A stretch of 34,046 bases of DNA from JAGLQA01 sp023135565. Its GTDB lineage: Bacteria > Acidobacteriota > Aminicenantia > UBA2199. The notes beneath the pieces were generated by a model. The model saw only the letters and a program-made list of their open reading frames with translations. It made no database searches and was not told the DNA's origin. The DNA is taken from positions 1-34,046 of the forward strand of contig DAOWCY010000059.1 of NCBI GenBank assembly GCA_030639305.1, given 5' to 3'. The first letter of the stretch is position 1. Every line of letters begins with the position of its first letter. Positions 1 through 8,009 of the stretch are shown here, in pieces. The position numbers were made by a program, and so were the translations under genes.

Positions 1-4
1 GAAA

Positions 5-221
5 ATCATGAAAATTGTTACACCTGACGCGAATGGTTATTTTTTCCCGAAGAACCTCTCTAAGACAGCTTTTTAGCCTAAAAACCCAACAACATCCCGC
101 GTAAAAAAAAAATGATTTTATAAGCTTTTTGCAAAGGTCCAATCCTTCTAATTACCTTACTGGAAAGGGATCTCCGCGTTATTTTTGTCTGTCGAAACAT
201 TAGTGTAACAATTTTCATGAT
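5..221. repeat. Inverted-repeat (MITE-like) element, 19-bp perfect arms
   Basis: Positions 5-23 and 203-221 are exact reverse complements (19 of 19), enclosing 179 bp with no convincing gene. The size and arms resemble a non-autonomous miniature element. The window starts too close to the left arm to look for a target-site duplication. An ATG at 217 lies inside the right arm and opens the reading frame of the next gene, but it is not the likely start of that gene. Confidence 0.5.
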
Positions 222-331
222 ACACTCTAAAATTTGGCTGGTTTTGCCTCTCCTGAATACTATCCGAGAGATTGTGCAATGCAAAAGGGATACCGGCAAT
301 AATCGGGATAAATTCATTCTATTCAAAAAGT

Positions 332-360
332 TTGCAATTAAAAAAAATTTTAATTATAAT
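332..360 (+). promoter_or_regulatory. Sigma-70-like promoter of the sensor kinase
   Basis: TTGCAA at 332-337 and TATAAT at 355-360 with a 17-bp AT-rich spacer. The -10 box ends 9 nt before the ATG at 370, so transcription would start within a few bases of the start codon. This supports 370 as the start and predicts an almost leaderless mRNA. Confidence 0.55.
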
Positions 361-369
361 AGAACGAGA

Positions 370-2091
370 ATGAAAAAGAATAAGTTAGAGATAACCTGCG
401 TAAAGCGGCTTTTTAATCCAATTATCATACTCTATTTCTTATCTATTTTTTTTGTCCCCCTGTATTCGTCGGCGCCGGAAATGGATTTATCGCAGTGGCT
501 GCCCCAGCTTTATTCCATAGAAAACGGTTTACCTGAAAACTCGGTACGTACTATTGCCCAGACCGAAAACGGCTACCTGTGGCTGGGCACATACGGAGGA
601 CTGACACGCTTCGACGGTGTACGGTTCGAGACCTTTAATAAAAGCAATACCCCGGAACTTAAACATAATTCTATCCGGGCCTTGTTAACGGACCGGGACA
701 ACCGGTTATGGATCGGCACCGCCAACGGTTTGGTGCAGTACTTTAACGGCACGTTTAAGCACTTCTCCACCAAAGACGGCCTGGTTTCAAAAAACATCTT
801 CTCTCTCTATGAAGACACCTCCGGGGGGGTGTGGATAGGCACTACCCATGGCTTAAGCTGCCGGAAAAACGGCACCTTCAACTCCTATCGCCTACAGGCC
901 GGGGACACCAATTATCACATTGTAGCGATTTGCGAAGCCGAAAAGGGTTACCTCTGGGTGGGCACCGAAGGCGGTGGCTTGTTCCGTTTTAAAGAGGGTA
1001 CTTTCGAAGCTTATTCCGACAACAAGGGACTGCCGGGTAAATTGGTCTGGGCACTGAGTAAAGATAAGCACGGCGATATGTGGATCGGTACTAATGACGG
1101 CCTGTTCCTGCACCGGCAGGGGAAGTTTTATCCTTACTCGGAAAACAAGGGATTAAGAGGTTCCACCATACACTGCATGCACCGGGGGCGGGACGGTGTT
1201 TTATGGGTCGCGACCATACAGGGAGGGCTGAATCGCCTGAAAAACGGTATGCTTAGCGCTCTCGATACTGTTGAAAGCCTGCCCGACTGTAGACTTGAAT
1301 ACGTTTTCGAAGATAAAGAAGGCAGCCTCTGGTTGGGTACGAGAAAGTGCGGCCTGTTCCATTTGACCAGACCGAAATTCTTCTTTTATGGGAGACATAG
1401 AGGCTTCCCACCCAAAACCGTACGCCCCGTTATCCAGGACCGCGATGGAGCAATATGGACGGGCACTATCGGTGCCGGGTTGGTGCGCATAAAAGAAAAC
1501 CGGGTAAAAATCTACCGCTCCTACCCCGGGTTGGAAGATGACTTTATCACTTCAATCGCCTTAGATAAGGACGGCTCTCCCTGGATCGGCTGCTATAACA
1601 ACGGTTTACTCCATCTAAAAGACGATAAATTTATCGCCTACTCCGGCAAAGAGGGCTTATCCGGTAGTATCGTCCGGGCCATAATGGTGGACCGCGGCGG
1701 CAAAGTATGGGTGGGCACCAATTCCTGGGGTATCGATGTGCTGGAGGACGGCAAAGTCACTGCCCATTACTCCACTAAAAACGGCCTGTCCGATAACTCT
1801 ATCTACGCCATTACCGAAGATAATGAGGGCGAAATATGGATCGGAACCTACAAGGGCGGCTTGAACCGGTTTAAAGACAACACCTTTACCATTTACGATT
1901 CCAGCCGAATAAAGGGTTTCTCGCAGGAGATCATATGGGCCATATACCCGGACCAGGAAGGGGATTATGGTTCGGCACCAGGGGCGGCGGCCTGCTGCGG
2001 TTCCAAAAGAAAAAAAACAAGTGGGACGTTTTTACAACAGCGCAGGGTTTGGCTTCGGATACAACTTTTGTTGTGCTGGAAGACCACTTAG
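370..2091 (+). CDS. Two-component sensor, N-terminal fragment (signal peptide and propeller repeats), frameshifted
   Basis: Extracytoplasmic sensor part of a hybrid histidine kinase. From the ATG at 370 it begins with basic residues and a hydrophobic stretch (about residues 15-35, signal peptide or anchor). Then come Reg_prop blades, each with a W-[ILV]-G-T-x-x-G-[GL] core; eleven are in this piece. In-frame homology ends near base 1965, after which this frame runs through unrelated residues to a stop at 2089-2091. The blades continue in the frame of the next entry: restoring one base (an extra T near 1965) gives one protein of about 1345 aa with 14 blades, i.e. two seven-bladed propellers. 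The in-frame ATG at 217 is rejected because it lies in an inverted repeat upstream of the promoter. The ligand is unknown; in the family it is often a glycan or other periplasmic cue. Whether the break is real or an assembly error cannot be told here. Confidence 0.85.
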   Translation: MKKNKLEITCVKRLFNPIIILYFLSIFFVPLYSSAPEMDLSQWLPQLYSIENGLPENSVRTIAQTENGYLWLGTYGGLTRFDGVRFETFNKSNTPELKHNSIRALLTDRDNRLWIGTANGLVQYFNGTFKHFSTKDGLVSKNIFSLYEDTSGGVWIGTTHGLSCRKNGTFNSYRLQAGDTNYHIVAICEAEKGYLWVGTEGGGLFRFKEGTFEAYSDNKGLPGKLVWALSKDKHGDMWIGTNDGLFLHRQGKFYPYSENKGLRGSTIHCMHRGRDGVLWVATIQGGLNRLKNGMLSALDTVESLPDCRLEYVFEDKEGSLWLGTRKCGLFHLTRPKFFFYGRHRGFPPKTVRPVIQDRDGAIWTGTIGAGLVRIKENRVKIYRSYPGLEDDFITSIALDKDGSPWIGCYNNGLLHLKDDKFIAYSGKEGLSGSIVRAIMVDRGGKVWVGTNSWGIDVLEDGKVTAHYSTKNGLSDNSIYAITEDNEGEIWIGTYKGGLNRFKDNTFTIYDSSRIKGFSQEIIWAIYPDQEGDYGSAPGAAACCGSKRKKTSGTFLQQRRVWLRIQLLLCWKTT

Positions 2092-4406
2092 GTTACCTGT
2101 GGATGAATGACAACCCGGGGATTTTCAAGGTAAAAAAACAAGAGCTGCTGGACCTTTCTGAAGGGAAAATAGCAAAAGTATCCTGTACCGTTTACGGCCG
2201 TGAGCAGGGGATTCTCAATACCGGGAGCAGCGGTCCGGCCCAGCCGGCGGGCTGGCGCAGCCGGGACGGCACATTGTGGTTCCAGAACCCTCAGGGCGTT
2301 GTAGTGGTAGACCCCGGCAATATCCCCTTTAATTCCACAAAACCGCCGGTCATTATCGAAAAGGTGGTGATCGACGGCAAGGATTATCCCGGGGCAAAGG
2401 ACATCACCGTAAAGCCGGGAGCAAGCAGTATGGAAATTCACTATACTGCCACCAGCTTGCGGATTCCCGGGCAGGTACTTTTTAAATACCGGTTAGAAGG
2501 GTATAAAAACGAATGGCAGAAGGCGGGCACACGGCGCACCGCCTTTTATACCAACCTGCCGCACGGCGATTTTACCTTCAAGGTCACTGCCTGCAACAAC
2601 GACGGGCTCTGGAATACCGCGGGCGCCGGCATTAATATAAAAATACTGCCCACCTTCCGGAACACCTATTGGTTCCGGTTCCTGGTCCTGCTGTTTTTTA
2701 CCGGTCTCATTTATCTTTTCCTGGTGCTTCGAACCAAAACCATCGAAAGCCAGAGAAGAAAGCTGAAAAAAGAAGTCGCATTACAAACCGGGGAATTAAA
2801 AGAAGCCTGGGAGAAAGCGGAAAGCGCCACCCGCGCCAAAAGCGTTTTCCTGGCCCGCATGAGCCACGATATCCGCACCCCCATGAACGCTGTCATCGGT
2901 TTTACCGAAATGTTGTTAGACACCGATTTGAATAAAGAACAAGGTGATTTCGCCCGCACCATCAACCGCAGTGGAGAAGCGCTGCTGACCTTGATCAACG
3001 ACATCCTGGATTTTTCCAGGATCGAAGCCGGGCAATTAAGTTTCGAATCCGTTGATTTCGACCCGGGCACCGCTGCTTTCGATGTGTGCGATACCATTAT
3101 CCCCCGGCTGGCGGAAAAACCCGTGGAAGTGCGCTGCCGTAGCGGCGACCGGGTTCCTGCGCCGGTAAAAGGGGACCCCGGCAGATACCGCCAGGTGCTG
3201 ACCAATTTGATGTCAAACGCGGCCAAATTTACATATGCCGGGGAAATCGAAGTGTCCGTAGTTGTAGAACGGGAGGAAGCCCATCGTGTCTTGCTGAATA
3301 CTAAAGTGCGGGACACCGGTATCGGTATTCCCGTGGGCAGCATGGATTCTATTTTCGGCGATTTCCAACAGGCGGACAATTCCATTACCCGGGAATTTGG
3401 GGGGACCGGCTTAGGACTGGCGATCTGCAGCCAGATCGCCCGTTTGATGGGCGGAGAGGTACGGGCTGAAAGCACTCCCGGACAAGGCAGTACCTTCCTC
3501 TTCACCGCCTGGTTTGAACTGCCCGGCGAAGAATCGCAAAAACCGGCGGAGACCTTTAACCTGAGCGGTAAACGAATCCTATTGGTGGACGATAACAGCA
3601 ACAACTTAGATATCTTATCCCATCACCTGGAGCAAGTAGGCGCCCGCACCGTATCCCTTAAGGATCCGGGGCAAGCGGTGGAAACCCTGCAAAAAGAGCA
3701 AGGTATCGGCGATTCCTTCGATCTCGGCATTATCGACGCCAATATGCCGGGGCTGGACGGCCTGGAACTGGCTCGCTGCATCCGCGTCCTGGGCAGCCCG
3801 GCCGGCAAAATTCCCCTCTTAGTTTTATCCTCTCTCATTTCCCGGCAAGCCCGGACCTTCAAAGAAAGCGGTTTCGACGGTTACCTTTCCAAACCGGTAA
3901 GAAAAATAGAATTATTGTCCATGGTGGCCCAATTGCTGGGCGAAAAAAAACAAAAGATAGACGAAGAAGAAAAGGAAGAGGAAAAGAAGCCGCTTTCTAC
4001 TGTCAACCGCGACACCGGGCCAGACGGGGCCGGCCCCCCGGTCTCTATCCTGCTGGCGGAAGATAACCCCACTAACAGGAAACTGGCGGCTTACGTGTTA
4101 GGTAAAGCCGGTTACACATTAGAGATGGTTGAAAACGGTAAAAGAGCCGTATCGGTATATTTAGCAGACCCGGATAAATTCGACCTGATCTTTATGGACA
4201 TCCAGATGCCGGTGATGGATGGTATGGAGGCCACCCGCCGTATCCGGGCAGCGGGTTTTACTACTATACCGATCATTGCCGTGACTGCCGAGACTATGAC
4301 AGGCGACCGTGAAAAATGCCTTGAAGCGGGCATGAACGACTACATCTCAAAACCGATTAAACGAGCCACGCTCTACCGCATCATTAAAAAACACATCCGA
4401 AATTAG
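1935..4406 (+). CDS. Hybrid sensor histidine kinase, C-terminal part (last blades, Y_Y_Y, TM, HisKA, HATPase, two REC)
   Basis: Signalling half of the same kinase. Genuine homology starts near 1965 with blade 12 (L-W-F-G-T). Order: three last blades (to about residue 135), Y_Y_Y beta-sandwich (about 138-235), one transmembrane helix (about 246-268), coiled coil, HisKA with phosphoacceptor His311 in M-S-H-D-I-R-T-P, HATPase_c with N box (N-L-M-S-N-A-A-K) and G boxes (D-T-G-I-G-I-P; G-G-T-G-L-G-L-A), receiver 1 with Asp601 and a K-P pair, and receiver 2 with Asp755 and S-K-P. A Glu/Lys-rich linker joins the receivers. There is no output DNA-binding domain, unlike the AraC-fused HTCS proteins, so a separate Hpt or regulator is expected but not encoded nearby. 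The formal start at 1935 is only where this frame opens, not a true initiation site. Confidence 0.88.
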   Translation: MGHIPGPGRGLWFGTRGGGLLRFQKKKNKWDVFTTAQGLASDTTFVVLEDHLGYLWMNDNPGIFKVKKQELLDLSEGKIAKVSCTVYGREQGILNTGSSGPAQPAGWRSRDGTLWFQNPQGVVVVDPGNIPFNSTKPPVIIEKVVIDGKDYPGAKDITVKPGASSMEIHYTATSLRIPGQVLFKYRLEGYKNEWQKAGTRRTAFYTNLPHGDFTFKVTACNNDGLWNTAGAGINIKILPTFRNTYWFRFLVLLFFTGLIYLFLVLRTKTIESQRRKLKKEVALQTGELKEAWEKAESATRAKSVFLARMSHDIRTPMNAVIGFTEMLLDTDLNKEQGDFARTINRSGEALLTLINDILDFSRIEAGQLSFESVDFDPGTAAFDVCDTIIPRLAEKPVEVRCRSGDRVPAPVKGDPGRYRQVLTNLMSNAAKFTYAGEIEVSVVVEREEAHRVLLNTKVRDTGIGIPVGSMDSIFGDFQQADNSITREFGGTGLGLAICSQIARLMGGEVRAESTPGQGSTFLFTAWFELPGEESQKPAETFNLSGKRILLVDDNSNNLDILSHHLEQVGARTVSLKDPGQAVETLQKEQGIGDSFDLGIIDANMPGLDGLELARCIRVLGSPAGKIPLLVLSSLISRQARTFKESGFDGYLSKPVRKIELLSMVAQLLGEKKQKIDEEEKEEEKKPLSTVNRDTGPDGAGPPVSILLAEDNPTNRKLAAYVLGKAGYTLEMVENGKRAVSVYLADPDKFDLIFMDIQMPVMDGMEATRRIRAAGFTTIPIIAVTAETMTGDREKCLEAGMNDYISKPIKRATLYRIIKKHIRN

Positions 4407-4500
4407 TGGGTGTGTTGGGGTCAGCCACCCCCGGCACATGGCGTCCTCCGGCGGTACACGCTCAATGCACAGGGTTAAGTGATGACTGCCCCGCGACCGC

Positions 4501-4953
4501 GTGGAAATTTCAAACCCTGGAGGACTACCGTCCGGTTTAGACCCAAAGGATTTCGGGAAGAAAAGTGTGGTAAGAAACCCCGTGATTGCTGATCTTCTCC
4601 ACCGGGCAGATTATATCGAGAAACTGGGAACAGGTATCAACAGGATAAAAAATGCGGTTAAAGAACATGGTAAAGTAAGTGTGGACTTCTCTTACAGCAC
4701 CTTCTTTACCGTTGTTTTCAAACTGGGAGGTCACCGGAAGGCCGGGGATAAGGTCACCGATAAGGTCACCGAAAACCAGGGTAAAATCTTGAAAAGCATC
4801 AATAATAATCCAAATATTACATCTAAAGAATTATCTGAAATTATTGGAATATCTGACCGTAAAATCAAAGAAAATATTAAAAAATTAAAAAAAACAGGTT
4901 TTTTATTAAGAATTGGTCCTGCAAGAGGCGGTTATTGGGAAATAGTAAAATGA
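4501..4953 (+). pseudogene. C-terminal remnant of an AlbA_2/HATPase_c_4 (RecG-like C-terminal) transcriptional regulator
   Basis: The frame opens straight into the middle of a known domain. The first residues carry the E-I-S-N-P-G-G-L-P motif, and V-R-N-P-V-I-A-D-L and Y-I-E-K-L-G-T-G-I follow. These are typical of the HATPase_c_4 region of AlbA_2-type putative regulators (often misnamed RecG-like helicases). A basic linker with a repeated K-V-T-D/E unit and a C-terminal winged helix (about residues 90-150, ending G-Y-W-E-I) complete it. The whole N-terminal AlbA_2 half (normally a few hundred residues) is absent; upstream is repeat-like sequence up to 4500. The GTG at 4501 codes an internal Val of the motif in relatives, so translation from it is doubtful. 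Likely a gene broken by rearrangement. Confidence 0.65.
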
Positions 4954-5036
4954 ATCCGCAAAAGCTGACATACCTGGGTGATAAAAGTATCCCGGATAGA
5001 TTTAATAAAGCCTGTAAGCTGATGCCCAATCTTTTC

Positions 5037-5345
5037 CTAAGTAGAAATTTTAATACCTTTACACAGGACTTCTTGTTGAAGAAAGTCATCATCCAGTTCT
5101 CTTGTGTTGAATAAGTGCGGCTCGATATTTAAACTGCTGCCGGCAGAAATAATTAAAAACCGGCTGAGATAATCGATAAAATTCTCTTCATTAAACTTAT
5201 ATGAAATTAGAGCCAGGTCTATATCGCTGTGTTCAACATCATTGGTTTTTACAAAAGAACCAAAGATATAGGCTTGTTCAATCTCACAAATTTTTGAGAT
5301 TTCGGCTATATATTCCTTTATTTTTTCAATATTTGTTCCAGCCAT
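5037..5345 (-). CDS. MNT-type minimal nucleotidyltransferase (MntA-like antitoxin candidate)
   Basis: A 102-aa protein with the MNT signature G-S-F-x9-S-D-I-D-L (about residues 29-44), whose two Asp bind metal in nucleotidyltransferases. In known HEPN/MNT pairs the MNT protein neutralises the HEPN ribonuclease, in characterised cases by adding AMP to it. The Met encoded at 5345-5343 is chosen because homology starts just after it; the frame is open to 5525, but that part is the out-of-frame image of the preceding HEPN remnant. The HEPN remnant ends at 5318, overlapping this start by 28 nt, the usual coupled arrangement. Here the partner is broken, leaving a solitary antitoxin-like gene. Confidence 0.7.
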   Translation of the reverse strand: MAGTNIEKIKEYIAEISKICEIEQAYIFGSFVKTNDVEHSDIDLALISYKFNEENFIDYLSRFLIISAGSSLNIEPHLFNTRELDDDFLQQEVLCKGIKIST

Positions 5346-5528
5346 TTTAAAAACTCCCCGGATTTTTTTAAATAGGTTTTTGCGTTCTTCCTGTTTAACA
5401 TTTCTGAAATCTTTTTCTTGTAATTCGGGTATCTTCCGGAAATGTAAAAAGAAGAAATTTCTGCCAAAAACATCTGATCGTTCTCGGAAATTTCGATGCC
5501 AACCTGGGTATTTCAAAATATCCAATTC
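5318..5528 (-). pseudogene. HEPN-domain protein remnant (truncated and frameshifted)
   Basis: Read on the minus strand in the frame ending with TAA at 5320-5318, the last about 60 codons give L-A-E-I-S-S-F-Y-I-S-G-R-Y-P followed by a Lys-rich helix ending W-L-E-Q-I-L-K-K. This is the typical C-terminal segment of HEPN-domain proteins. Further upstream, E-L-D-I-L-K-Y lies in a different frame; adding one base near 5504-5509 joins it to T-Q-V-G-I-E-I-S. The N-terminal half, including the helix that would carry the first part of the fold, is missing. No ATG fits. It sits directly before the MNT gene, so this was once a HEPN/MNT pair. Confidence 0.6.
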
Positions 5529-5681
5529 CGTTCTTCATAGATAAAATATAGCACAAGTAGGGGCAAATTTCAACGGCCTGACCCCTTATGCTCGAGAAAT
5601 AATGAAACCTTTCTGCCTTTAGAAACGTTAATTAATATTAAGAAACTTACGAATATTAAGAATTTCCTGTCGAGGTGCATA

Positions 5682-6764
5682 GTGAAAAAATTTGTCATTT
5701 ATGGCTTTTTGGTTATCTTAACTGCGGGGGCAATAATCCTGGTTCTCAACAAAAATAACGGGAACGACGACGAAATAAAATTAATAACCACCGAAAAGGG
5801 CGCTATCGCTGAAATAGCGCTGGCTGTGGGAACCATAGAACCGGAAAACGAGATCAAAGTGAAATCCACGTTTCCCGGGATTGTAAGCGATATCTATTTC
5901 AAAATAGGCGACCGGGTCGAAAAAAACAAACCCCTTTTTAATATATCTCCCAACCCTACTCCTTTAGAATATGCGGAAACCCGGAGAAATATGGAACTTG
6001 CGGAAGTGATTCTAAAACAAGCCCGCAGGGAACAAGAAAGGACAACCTCGCTCTTCGAGTCGGAAATGATTTCAAAGTCGGATATGGAGGTCAGTAATGC
6101 CTTATACAACGAAGCCTCCCTTAGATACAAGATTGCCGGGGAAAAATTCGAATTGCTCGAAAAAGGCAGGATAAAACTGTCCGGTAAAAACATAAACTCT
6201 ATTGTGAAAGCGCCGATTAGCGGGGTTATCCTTACCCAGGATGTGTACAAAGGCGACCCGGTGGTGCCCCTGACAAATTTTCAACCGGGCACCGAATTGT
6301 GTTCCATGGCCGATATGAAACAGATGCGGTTCAAAGGCACAGTCGATGAAATCGATGTGGGGAAATTAGATCCGGGCATGATCGCCGACATCCAGGTTGG
6401 CGCTTTGCCCGCTGCAAAAGTAAAGGGCCGCTTAGAACGGATCTCCCCAAAAGCCCGCAAAGACGGTAATTCAACCCTCTTCGATATCGAAATCGAAATC
6501 CTGGAAATAAGCGGCAAACCCTTGCGCGCCGGTTATTCCGCCACTGCTAATGTGAAAATCCGTGAAAGCAAGGATACCCTGATTATTCCCGAAAGGTTGG
6601 TGATTATCGAGGGGGACAAGCGTTATGTGGAGGTCAAAGAGGGCGAAAAGATTTCCCGGCGGGAGATCGAAACCGGTCTTTCGGACAGCATCAATATCGA
6701 AGTACTGAAAGGATTAAAAGAAGGCGAAAAAATAGTCGAACGGCCGCCCAGAGAGATTCAATGA
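5682..6764 (+). CDS. Periplasmic adaptor (membrane fusion) protein, HlyD/MacA family
   Basis: A 360-aa adaptor expected to link an inner-membrane ABC exporter to an outer-membrane channel. It has an N-terminal membrane segment (about residues 4-22), a lipoyl/barrel-sandwich half-motif (I-K-V-K-S-T-F-P-G-I-V-S), an alpha-helical hairpin (about 95-150), the second lipoyl half (V-K-A-P-I-S-G-V-I-L), a beta-barrel domain, and a C-terminal membrane-proximal domain ending G-L-K-E-G-E-K-I-V. Start is GTG at 5682, preceded by GAGGT 7 nt upstream. The stop overlaps the next gene in an ATGA, so it is translationally coupled to the permease genes. No outer-membrane TolC partner is in the window. MacA-like by context; the substrate cannot be told. 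Confidence 0.85.
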   Translation: MKKFVIYGFLVILTAGAIILVLNKNNGNDDEIKLITTEKGAIAEIALAVGTIEPENEIKVKSTFPGIVSDIYFKIGDRVEKNKPLFNISPNPTPLEYAETRRNMELAEVILKQARREQERTTSLFESEMISKSDMEVSNALYNEASLRYKIAGEKFELLEKGRIKLSGKNINSIVKAPISGVILTQDVYKGDPVVPLTNFQPGTELCSMADMKQMRFKGTVDEIDVGKLDPGMIADIQVGALPAAKVKGRLERISPKARKDGNSTLFDIEIEILEISGKPLRAGYSATANVKIRESKDTLIIPERLVIIEGDKRYVEVKEGEKISRREIETGLSDSINIEVLKGLKEGEKIVERPPREIQ

Positions 6765-7987
6765 TTTCGATCTTTTTTAAAAACCTGTTCCAGGACCTAA
6801 TGCGCCAGCCCATGCGCACCATATTGACCCTGACGGGGGTTATCTGGGGCACCTTTGCCGTTGTCCTGCTTTTGGCTTTCGGGGACGGCGTCCAGCGCAA
6901 CCAGAAGAAGATCATTCACGGCATGGGCGAGGGCATCGTGATTGCCTGGCCCGGCCAAACCACGATGTCCTATAAAGGCTTCACTAAGGGCAGAGCTATC
7001 CGTATCAGGCCGGAGGAGGTTGAACTATTGAAAAGTAGGGTGCCGGGTATCCGCCGGGCCAGCCCGGAATTTATCCGGGGCAGGAATATTCGCTATAAAA
7101 AGGAGGCCTTTAATAATTCCGTCAGGGGGGTGAACGTAGAATATGAAAAAATGCGCAATACCATCCCCCAAAAAGGGCGCTTCATTAACGGGGACGATAT
7201 CGAGAAAAAAAGGCGCGTCTGTTTTCTTGGCGAAACCCTTGCCAACGACCTCTACCATGAGGAGGAAGCGGTAGGGAAACAGGTGTTTATCGAAGGGGTT
7301 CCTTTTGTAGTAATCGGCGTTATGATCCAAAAAGAACAGGACAGCAATTATTCCGGGATGCAGGACCGCTACTGCGCCTTTATTCCCTGGACCACCTATG
7401 CGGCTCTTTACGACGCCAAGTATGTAGGCAATTTTATTTTTCAACCTTTTGAACCGGCAAATTCTCCCCGTATTATTCAGCGGGTGCGGGAGTACTTAGG
7501 TGAGAAAACCGGTTTCTCCCCTACCGATGAAGACGCCCTCTTTATATGGGATTATACCGAATTCGAGCAGAATATGGCTGTTTTTTTCCTGTCATTTAAT
7601 ATTTTTTTAGGAATAATCGGCTGTTTTACCCTGCTGGTAGGAGGCGTAGGGGTGGCTTCGATCATGCTGGTAGTGGTAGAGGAGAGGACCAGGGAAATCG
7701 GTATCAAACTGGCAGTAGGAGCAAAAAGGCGCTGGATACTGAGGCAATTTTTTGCCGAGTCGTTAATTATTATATTATTAGGTGGAGTAATCGGATTTTT
7801 CCTGGCCGCTCTTTTACTGGCCGCCATCCCGGTGGAAAAAATCGAAGAATATGTGGGCCGGCCTGAGATCAATCCTTTAGTGGGTATTGTGACTGTATTT
7901 ATATTGTTAGTAATCGGCTCTATTTCCGGGTTAATGCCGGCCAGGAAAGCGGCTAGCACAGACCCGATTAAAGCGCTGAGGCATTAA
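6761..7987 (+). CDS. ABC transporter permease, MacB/FtsX type (first)
   Basis: A 408-aa integral membrane subunit with the MacB layout: TM1 (about residues 18-42), a large periplasmic MacB_PCD domain (about 45-260), then three C-terminal helices of an FtsX domain (about 275-300, 325-355, 365-395). The cytoplasmic loop E-E-R-T-R-E-I-G-I-K-L-A-V-G-A-K, typical of FtsX/MacB permeases, couples to the ATPase. It ends with the usual A-R-K-A-A-x-x-D-P-I-x-A-L-R-H tail. Unlike E. coli MacB there is no fused ATPase; that is a separate gene at 9552. Overlaps the adaptor gene by 4 nt; the next permease follows after 22 nt. Confidence 0.9.
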   Translation: MISIFFKNLFQDLMRQPMRTILTLTGVIWGTFAVVLLLAFGDGVQRNQKKIIHGMGEGIVIAWPGQTTMSYKGFTKGRAIRIRPEEVELLKSRVPGIRRASPEFIRGRNIRYKKEAFNNSVRGVNVEYEKMRNTIPQKGRFINGDDIEKKRRVCFLGETLANDLYHEEEAVGKQVFIEGVPFVVIGVMIQKEQDSNYSGMQDRYCAFIPWTTYAALYDAKYVGNFIFQPFEPANSPRIIQRVREYLGEKTGFSPTDEDALFIWDYTEFEQNMAVFFLSFNIFLGIIGCFTLLVGGVGVASIMLVVVEERTREIGIKLAVGAKRRWILRQFFAESLIIILLGGVIGFFLAALLLAAIPVEKIEEYVGRPEINPLVGIVTVFILLVIGSISGLMPARKAASTDPIKALRH

Positions 7988-8009
7988 GATATGAGGAGCT
8001 GCCGGTAAA

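Noticed and set aside
217..369. Upstream extension of the sensor kinase to ATG 217
   Set aside because: It lies in the right arm of the inverted repeat and upstream of a good promoter; the signal peptide begins at 370.
2711..3604. Long open frame on the minus strand (297 codons) inside the kinase gene
   Set aside because: It is antisense to the HisKA/HATPase coding region, has no family motifs and is rich in Ser/Arg as expected of a shadow frame.
4950..5114. 54-codon ORF starting in the ATGA at the end of the AlbA_2-type remnant
   Set aside because: It overlaps the 3' end of the MNT gene on the opposite strand and shows no family features.
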